Source: Lineus longissimus
Lineage: Eukaryota > Nemertea > Pilidiophora > Heteronemertea > Lineidae
Assembly: GCF_910592395.1 (NCBI RefSeq)
Contig: NC_088318.1
Span: forward strand, 14,260,349 to 14,324,348
Reading direction: 5' to 3'
Length of the DNA stretch: 64,000 bases
Below are positions 57,460-64,000 of this stretch, one piece after another; position 1 is the first letter of the stretch; every line of letters begins with the position of its first letter. A model generated the notes under the pieces. It searched no databases. It was not told the origin of the DNA and saw nothing but the letters and a program-made list of their open reading frames with translations. The position numbers and the translations under genes are program-made.

Positions 57460-60400
57460 ATGGCCGCCATCAAAAGTGAGTAGGTTTAATATTTCTTGCA
57501 TCATGGGTGACAGGTCGTGGGGTTGATTGACACGAGTAGCTACAGATTTCCACGCCCATGTCTGACAGGGCAGGCGTTGACGCAGCCTTGATTCATACAT
57601 AGAGCAGTTACAGATTTTCACTCCCATGTCTGATCAGTGCAGGCGTTGACGCAGCCTTGATTCCTACGTAGAGCAGTTACAGATTTCCACGTCAATGCCT
57701 GATCAGGGCAGGCGTTGACGCAGCCTTGATTCCTACGTAGAGCAGTTACAGATTTCCACGTCCATGTCTGATCAGGGCAGGCGTTGACGCAGCCTTGATT
57801 CCTACGTAGAGCAGTTACAGATTTCCACGTCCATGCCTGATCAGGGCAGGCGTTGACGCAGCCTTGATTCATACATAGAGCAGTTACAGATTTCCACGCC
57901 CATGTCTGATCAGGGCAGGCGTTGACACAGCCTTGATTCCTACGTAGAGCAGTTACAGATTTCCACGTCCATGCCTAATCAGGGCAGGCGTTGACGCAGC
58001 CTTGATTCATACATAGAGCAGTTACAGATTTCCACGCCCATGTCTGATCAGGGCAGGCGTTGACGCAGCCTTGATTCCTACGTAGAGCAGTTACAGATTT
58101 CCGTGTCATGTCTGGATGACATACTGGTACTTGATTCTTTCATAGCGCAGCAATAGATAATGTCAGGCGTTGACACTCTTGATTCTTAGCGCCCAGCAGC
58201 TACAGATGCCCACGCCATGTCAGATCAGGCCAATGGTTTAAAACCCACTAGATTCTTAGATAGTGTAGCTGCAGATTTTCACCTCATACACGTCCCTGTA
58301 ATGTTTTGTGCACGATACCGAAATCTTCAACAGCTTTTCCGTTGCGTTTTATTCAGAATTTCAAGCGAACGAAGATGGTTTTGAGGTGACAAATACGGTT
58401 CTTGAATACTTCAACGAAAATGGCTTCATTGTGGTTAAGTAAGTACATTGTAGTTCATATCTAGGGTGATCAATACTTTCCGTCCGCTGATTGCTATTCA
58501 TCGTTTTCCAGAACCTTTTTCTCTAACCTTTGAACTAAACTATCGCCCCCGTAAGACTTTTCACAGTTGACATCTACTGTCTATACTTTTAACCCTTCGT
58601 CGAAGATTACAGCCTGTTACCGGGCCTTCGTTTAAATGTTAGAAGTCGCATGAGTGACCTCCGAAATTTCTGCCCTGTAAGACAATAAACATAGAAATTC
58701 ACGACACTGGTGAGAATGCCAACATAATATGACACTTTTAAAACGGTATCCATAACATTGTCCACCTCGTAACTCAATTTAATTGCGTCGACGAAATCAA
58801 CGAGGATAAGGTAGACCTGCATGAGGTTCTGCGGGGCTTCCAGAATGATAAAGACTACGACAACGGCCGTTACCCTCATGGTGACTTGACTGGTTTTATC
58901 CGTCCGCTGCTGGGCGTTTCCTGAGAGTGTGCTCCTCGCCGCGTTTCTCAGTGCTGCGAGCAACGAGTTCGCGAGCAAGATGAGAATAAAAGTGGGGCAA
59001 AAACACATAAGGATCATGCTGAAAATATACGTATACCCAATCATAAAGCTTGGATCTTGTGAGTACTTCCTGTCAAAGTCCCAATATGGCCGCACCCTGT
59101 TGGTGCAGGGGTCGAAAAAGTAAAAGGTCCTGATATAAAAAATGGTCGGAAAGTTTGATGCGATGGAGAGTAAAACGACTATGGAGACTGCAATACGGGC
59201 GTTCCGTAATGTACACAGCGTAGCCGCCCTCAGTGGTTTGCACACAGCAATATACCGTTCAAAACCGACACATATGGTCAGATAGACGGACAAAGTTTTA
59301 GTAAGCCAGCGTAAAGTCCAAAAGTACATTTTTGATTTGTGAAAAAATTCAAAGTACACGTCGAAATTTCCAATGTATTCGGCGATGCCAATGAGAGTCT
59401 CTAGTAATATGTACGAACAGAGGACTAGATTATCTGCAAGTGCCAGTGCCTGCAGTAATACTGACGTAGAAGTGTAAGGTCTCTCTGAGCCAATGACAAA
59501 AAACGCGAGGGTGTTCCCGACCAACCCTACAATCCCGGCAAGGATTGCCAAAGGAACGTAAATAACGAAACGAGTCAGGTAATAGTAGCCACTGAGACGT
59601 TTGTCGTGCTCGGCATAGAGACACTTACTCACTCCTGCTGCTTCGGTTGGGATCCACGTGGTAACTGAGAACGATTCCTCCATCGTGTGCTATGTCTATG
59701 TCTCTATATTTATTCAGACAATGTTTTACCTAGGGATTCTATTATGTATTACACGTACTATCTACCATTATTCAGTAAGAGCCCATTTAATTTTTTGAGA
59801 CGGGTTCTTAAATGTAAACTATTTGTGTGACCTCTACACATTTTCTCCTGTTGTTAAACTTGCAAAAAGATTTTTACAATCACTTTGCAAATTTGCGCAC
59901 AATGTTTTACACTTTCATGATGTTTTTAAAAACTTATTGTACAGTGTTTAGAAAGGGTTTGCCATAGCGCAGCTCTATTAGCACTTTTAATAATAAAGTT
60001 ATTATTATTATTATTCAAGCGCTATTTCGTTTCACGACGGCCGGGCAGACCTGTTCAGATAGCAGCTTCACCACTCGGCCCTGAAGTTAAAATTCATACT
60101 CCGACGCACAACCACCGGCGTTCGACCCGTCTGCAAAATTTCAGTCAAAAACGATGTAAAAAAGTAGGCTGGCGTTCGGCGTTCGACGCACCATAAAATT
60201 CTGGACGCCGACGTACCTTGCGTCCGAGTATATGAATTTGCCATAGATAAGAATTGCCATTTGAATAAGACGACCCGGGGTGTTTGGAACGCGTCCGTAT
60301 GTATCTTCTGGTCGACACTGTGTATACGGTATTGTCCGGCCCGCTACGTGGTAGGTAAAAAAGCGAACATCTGTGACCAACACTGTTCTGAAAGTCTACT

Positions 60401-62828
60401 CTTGATCAGGCCTTCCCGCCGTCGTCAGAAGCATCGGCAGCATGTCATCGAGAATTACATGTACCAAATATTTGAGTCATATGATCTGTTAAACGACATT
60501 CTAATTGCCCGACTCGTGTTACACGCGACGCGTTTTTCTGCGGGTAAAATTTAAAAAGATACATCAAACATGTATGCATGGTTACGTAGACAAAATAGAA
60601 ATGTAAGCAAACTATACATGTTCTGTAATCTTTGAATCTCAATCTGAAACGGGACTCCTGTGTCCTATGACAATATATCTTCCATTCATCTACTGTGACA
60701 TATCATACTTTACCGATATGGAGGACCAGTCATGGTTAGGGCCTATGCAAGTTTCTATCATAGTATATCATAGATAGGCCAGTCATCATAAATGCAAGAT
60801 TTTGTCAGAGTCATTGTTATGCAAGTTTCTATCTGAGTATATCATGTAGATATTTGTTGTGTTCTAGGGGTCTCGTAGATTCAACTGAGGTGGCGATGTT
60901 GAAGGAAGCCATGGAACAGGATCGGGATGTCTTGTCCAACTGCTTCGAGCGCGACGATGGTGACGGACAAAAGGTGAAGCTGTCGCTGTGGAACGAACCT
61001 GGGGATGACATCACGGGATACCTGGCAAGGTCGGACAAGGTGGCCGGGACATTTGACAAGGTAACAGACTTCCGTTAATATCTTGACGAGTCGCTCTCCG
61101 CCGACCTTTTCCTCCAACAACCTCAAGAAAGAATAGCCAAATATCTTTGGTCATGAAGCGGCAAGTCACTTTATATCGGGAAAACTATTTTTTTTAAATC
61201 CGTGTTCTGTGGCATTGTCGATGGAAACTACTGTAGAGTGTAACGGGTGACTTTGCAGCCGACAGCTGCTTGATAATGATGTGTTCATTTACTCCCTTGG
61301 TCCTCGGACCTAAAGGCAGAGCTGTCTGGGTTCGTGGTTACCTCTAACGCTTGCTCATAAGAGCACGAGACGTATTCAATATCTTATCGATATTTATTCA
61401 ACAGCTGTTTGGCGGGGAAGTCTATCACTTCCACACAAAGTTGGTACAAAAAGAAGCTTTTACGGGCGGCGCCTTCGTATGGCATCAAGATTATGGGTAG
61501 GTAGAAACGTTGGATGAAAAGCAGTCCTCCGTGCCTATCTTAAAGGCAAAGCTTTGTTTATTGTGAAACCCAATCAATAACTACCTGTAGACAAAAACAT
61601 ATTTAGTTACGCCAGATGTCATAAAAATATCAGATTAGTCGTGTTGTCATTATTATCGTATACCCTAAATGCACTGATCCGTCAGACTTAAAAAAGTATC
61701 TGTGGTACATGTATATGATAAATATGATACTGCCGAACACTCTATTGACAATTTTTATATCGTCAGATATTGGTACCTCCGTGGTGTTCTTCTTCCCGAC
61801 GCTGGTACCGTCTCCATAGCAATCGATAGGGCGGACAACTCAAATGGATGTCTAAAGGTCTGTATATTGTCCATTGCTATACCAACTCCGGCAAAACCAG
61901 TTTCATATCTAAAACGCGATTTGCGATTTGTGCATTGTGCGGGTGCAGTGCGGCGAGAAGTTGTTCGCGTGAAGCACGGGCAGATGCGTTGTCGCAATGG
62001 CGCTCAGTGGAAACCTACACTAGGGTAGTGTCCTATTCCCGGGGTATTGCTGCTTCAGCCAAAGGAACGCTGAATGACTCTCCAGACACGATCGATGACA
62101 ATTGAGCGAAATCATACTCTGACTATACAACTGTGATACGGCAGTGTTTCTAAATCCAGGTTTTACCGGGTTCCCACAAAGCCGGCCGCATTCAGCACCA
62201 AATTATTGGGGAGCAAGTTGGGGCCGACCCAGACCGTATGAAGTACCTTACAGAAAGATTCGGTATGGTCGACGTGGAACTGGATCCAGGGGATGCCCTC
62301 TTCTTCCACTGTAACCTCCTTCACAAAAGCGACCAGAACAACAGTCCCAACAGAAGATGGGCACTGTTGTTTGCCTACAACAGGGCCAATAACCCACCGG
62401 TATTTGAGGATTACCACAAGGGCTATAAGCCTTTGAAAAGGGTAAGGGGAGGATACCTACATGTATCATGCCATAATGTGCGATTTGGATTTCGCATGAA
62501 TTCCACACTGGCAACGCATTCGAGTTATTTCATTGTTTTGATCGGGCGATTTGTATTGACGGCGACCCAAGCGGAGACGCCGTCAGAGAGCGGAGAAAAA
62601 GAGCGCCCTCTTCATAGAAAATGAGGAAGTCATACGACCGGACGTCGGACATGTCACAGACTGGTAGCAGGAGTTAATGCATCGCTTTACCTGCCGGCGA
62701 TATAAACACTGGCATTTCTCTTTCAGATCAGGAACGCCGAGATCAAGAACTGTTCCAAGTTATCTCAGGAAAGGGAGTATTTGGTGGCAAGAAAGGCCGA
62801 TCACGCAAATTTATACGAGAACAAGTAG
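57460..62828 (+). CDS. phytanoyl-CoA dioxygenase (PhyH) family protein B, 285 aa
   Basis: Seven exons: 57460-57475, 58357-58438, 60868-61060, 61405-61496, 61767-61857, 62160-62441 and 62727-62828. The total of 858 nt is in phase. The first exon encodes only MAAIK plus one base. Fe(II)/2-oxoglutarate residues are H124, D126 (VWHQDYG), H213 (LLHKSD) and R224 (NRRWAL), so the enzyme looks intact. The block GDALFFHCNLLHKSDQNNSP is identical in gene A. Intron 1 holds a 69-bp minisatellite; intron 2 (2.4 kb) holds an antisense GPCR gene. A soluble dioxygenase acting on a small metabolite is likely; substrate not known. The C-terminal exon (VARKADHANLYENK) is diverged from A. Confidence 0.92.
57571..58115. 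repeat. 69-bp minisatellite (about 8 units)
   Basis: CAGGCGTTGACGCAGCCTTG recurs exactly every 69 bases from 57571 to 58054. Units alternate between GATTCATACATAGAG and GATTCCTACGTAGAG. Degenerate relatives continue to about 58290. As 69 is a multiple of 3, one minus-strand frame stays open with a 23-residue repeat, but the array sits inside intron 1 of PhyH-like gene B. Confidence 0.95.
58607..59683 (-). CDS. rhodopsin-family GPCR, FMRFamide-receptor-like, 358 aa, nested and intronless
   Basis: One uninterrupted frame with seven hydrophobic segments. TM1 has the GN motif (GLVGNTLAFFV); TM2 has LALADNLVL; TM3 ends in ERY (GFERYIAVCKPL). TM6 has VFIILEAPQNL, where the usual F-x-x-C-W-x-P is altered. 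TM7 has NFYVYCLTGQKFRRS in place of NPxxY. A cysteine in loop 2 (DPCTNR) can pair with TM3. Pattern and length fit invertebrate FMRFamide or other neuropeptide receptors (family-level inference). The C-tail is short and basic. It lies antisense inside intron 2 of PhyH-like gene B. The single exon is common for retroposed or expanded invertebrate receptors. The ligand cannot be read from the sequence. Confidence 0.88.
   Translation of the reverse strand: MEESFSVTTWIPTEAAGVSKCLYAEHDKRLSGYYYLTRFVIYVPLAILAGIVGLVGNTLAFFVIGSERPYTSTSVLLQALALADNLVLCSYILLETLIGIAEYIGNFDVYFEFFHKSKMYFWTLRWLTKTLSVYLTICVGFERYIAVCKPLRAATLCTLRNARIAVSIVVLLSIASNFPTIFYIRTFYFFDPCTNRVRPYWDFDRKYSQDPSFMIGYTYIFSMILMCFCPTFILILLANSLLAALRNAARSTLSGNAQQRTDKTSQVTMRVTAVVVVFIILEAPQNLMQVYLILVDFVDAIKLSYEVDNVMDTVLKVSYYVGILTSVVNFYVYCLTGQKFRRSLMRLLTFKRRPGNRL
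59684..60867. other. remainder of PhyH-B intron 2, upstream of the GPCR
   Basis: Contains a TTA microsatellite at about 59999-60015 and a CG-rich stretch with several GGCGTTCGAC-like words (60110-60210). The GPCR promoter should be here. No other coding exon is supported. Confidence 0.5.
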
Positions 62829-62979
62829 CGGCCATTCGGGACGCAGGAATACAGTCCGGGGATTGTAATGAGGTTATTCGTTACTGTTGAATTCCCTGTT
62901 CATCTATAATGTTTGTTATAACTCAAAGAGCCTCCCTTTTTATCAGATATTGTTGCGTACGACTTCCAGGTAAATTTGA

Positions 62980-63437
62980 TCAGACTTTCTTGAAGGTATC
63001 GTAGCCTTCTGCAGTGTTGAAAAATGCTACAACTGGGTTTGGGACGTTTCTGTAGGCTCTCATCCAATCGGAATACATCTGCTTAGTCCTGTATGGATTG
63101 GAGTCCTTTTTGAAGTTCCCCAAATCAAATTTGTCACAACTGTGATTGTTTCCCTCCGATATGTGGCTCGTGTCAACGATTTGTTCCAAGGGTGAGGCTG
63201 AAAATATTCAATGGATTCCAAATTTGCATTATAGTGTGTTGAAGTTTATTGGAAAATAGTAGGTTTAAGGGATTGTCACGTTGATGATAATGTGAACAAA
63301 ACACTTAAAGGACAATTTATATTACTGAAGGCATTATTACCAAACTGTCGGCTACCAAGATCAGAGTTATCGTCTGCGGGATCGTCTGTTGCTAGACTTC
63401 CCCAAATAGATGCAATTTTCCAAATCCAGCGAAGCAT
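62980..63437 (-). CDS. small unidentified two-exon gene, 99 aa
   Basis: Exons 63437-63356 and 63197-62980 join in phase 1 with good GT/AG signals (CTTG/GTAGCC; TTTTCAG). An in-frame TAG lies four codons before ATG 63437. The product starts MLRWIWKIASIWGSLA, continues through an acidic stretch, and has a conserved-looking end (YSDWMRAYRNVP, NPVVAFFNTAEGYDTF). I do not recognise it. It could be a real small protein or the end of a larger gene with other exons. It converges with PhyH-like gene B, with 151 bases between the stops. Confidence 0.35.
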
Positions 63438-64000
63438 CCTCGCAAACTAATGAAGCGGTCTTAAATAAGATGAAGACACGGGCCCACTTACGCTATCAAA
63501 ACAAGGAAAGAAAACAGTTTACCTACCCAAAGCGAAGGATGCTTTACCAGCTTGAATAATGTAGCTAATTTCGAAAGAATGTAAACACCAGGCCTGCAGG
63601 GGGTCCCCAACGCCACCAGTCGGGGTGCATATAAAACACAGGTCTGCTCCGCGGGTACGCGACCCGGAATATTCGAACCACGTTCAGAAACAAAGTGACC
63701 GCGCTGGATAAACAAAATTGGCAACATTTAAGAGTGTTCTTATCGTGTCGGTATCGCACGCGGCGGAACTCGTGTTACGCTCATCTAAAATTGATTTCGG
63801 GATTTGTTTGTGTTGTTTTTGTCGGGAAATGAGCGCGTCAGGTACTGCACATGACGATAAGGCTACTTCGGCTCTCCTTATGTTGAAGGTGGTATGCCAT
63901 GGTTGATACAGATGTCCGCCATGAAATGTTGTCAGTTCTGCTGAAGGCGGTGTTTTCGATACCGGCGAAGTGTGCATATTAAACAGTGTATCAATACAAA
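63438..64000. other. window end, no supported gene
   Basis: The sequence becomes CpG-richer at 63600-63850, which may mark a promoter. A short plus-strand frame (ATG near 63830, MSASGTAHDD, open to a GT at 63888-63890) could be a first exon that continues beyond the window; this is weak. Confidence 0.25.

Noticed and set aside
57618-57872. 84-codon minus-strand frame with a 23-residue repeat
   Set aside because: It arises from the 69-bp minisatellite in an intron; no start context or relative is known to me.

Overview
The window is animal nuclear DNA. Genes are split by many short GT-AG introns, 3' ends carry AATAAA signals, and several proteins are clearly metazoan (DAD1, AMFR/gp78, GINS3, a ZNF507-like zinc-finger protein, a peptide-receptor-type GPCR). 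Compact intergenic spaces, abundant minisatellites and short mobile elements, and a sacsin/NO VEIN-type gene suggest a marine invertebrate, possibly a lophotrochozoan. The phylum is inference and is not shown by the sequence. All identifications come from reading translated exons. Splice sites were placed by hand from GT/AG signals and by keeping the reading phase.

Layout, left to right. 1-5.4 kb: 3' part of a large NO VEIN-like gene (+), ending in a DUF3883 nuclease-like domain. 5.7-8.7 kb: an 80-bp minisatellite in two inverted arms, about 16 units forward and 14 reversed around a 350-bp spacer. 8.7-15.7 kb: a ZNF507-like C2H2 gene (-) with a one-exon CDS, and its likely 3' UTR. 16.6-17.5 kb: DAD1 (+). 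17.8-21.2 kb: non-coding, with a foldback element built on a 30-bp perfect palindrome. 21.2-28.3 kb: AMFR/gp78 (-), 13 coding exons and 676 aa. It lies head-to-head with GINS3 (+, 28.7-29.7 kb). 30.6-37.4 kb: an unrecognised 1,780-aa acidic, SUMO-interacting-motif-rich protein (+). 37.4-41.3 kb: non-coding, with a second copy of the foldback element. 41.3-52.4 kb: a secreted single laminin-G-domain protein (+) with a 9-kb first intron and a TATA/CRE-type promoter.

54.4-62.8 kb: two phytanoyl-CoA-dioxygenase-like (PhyH) genes with the same seven-exon layout. They diverge from a 393-bp shared promoter region. An intronless FMRFamide-receptor-like GPCR lies antisense inside intron 2 of the right-hand copy, and a 69-bp minisatellite lies in its intron 1. 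The last kilobase holds a small uncertain gene (-).

The genes do not form one pathway. AMFR (an ER ubiquitin ligase) and DAD1 (oligosaccharyltransferase) both act at the ER; GINS3 acts in DNA replication. The most unusual structures are the inverted minisatellite, the foldback family, the inverted PhyH duplication with its nested GPCR, and the repeat-rich 1,780-aa protein.
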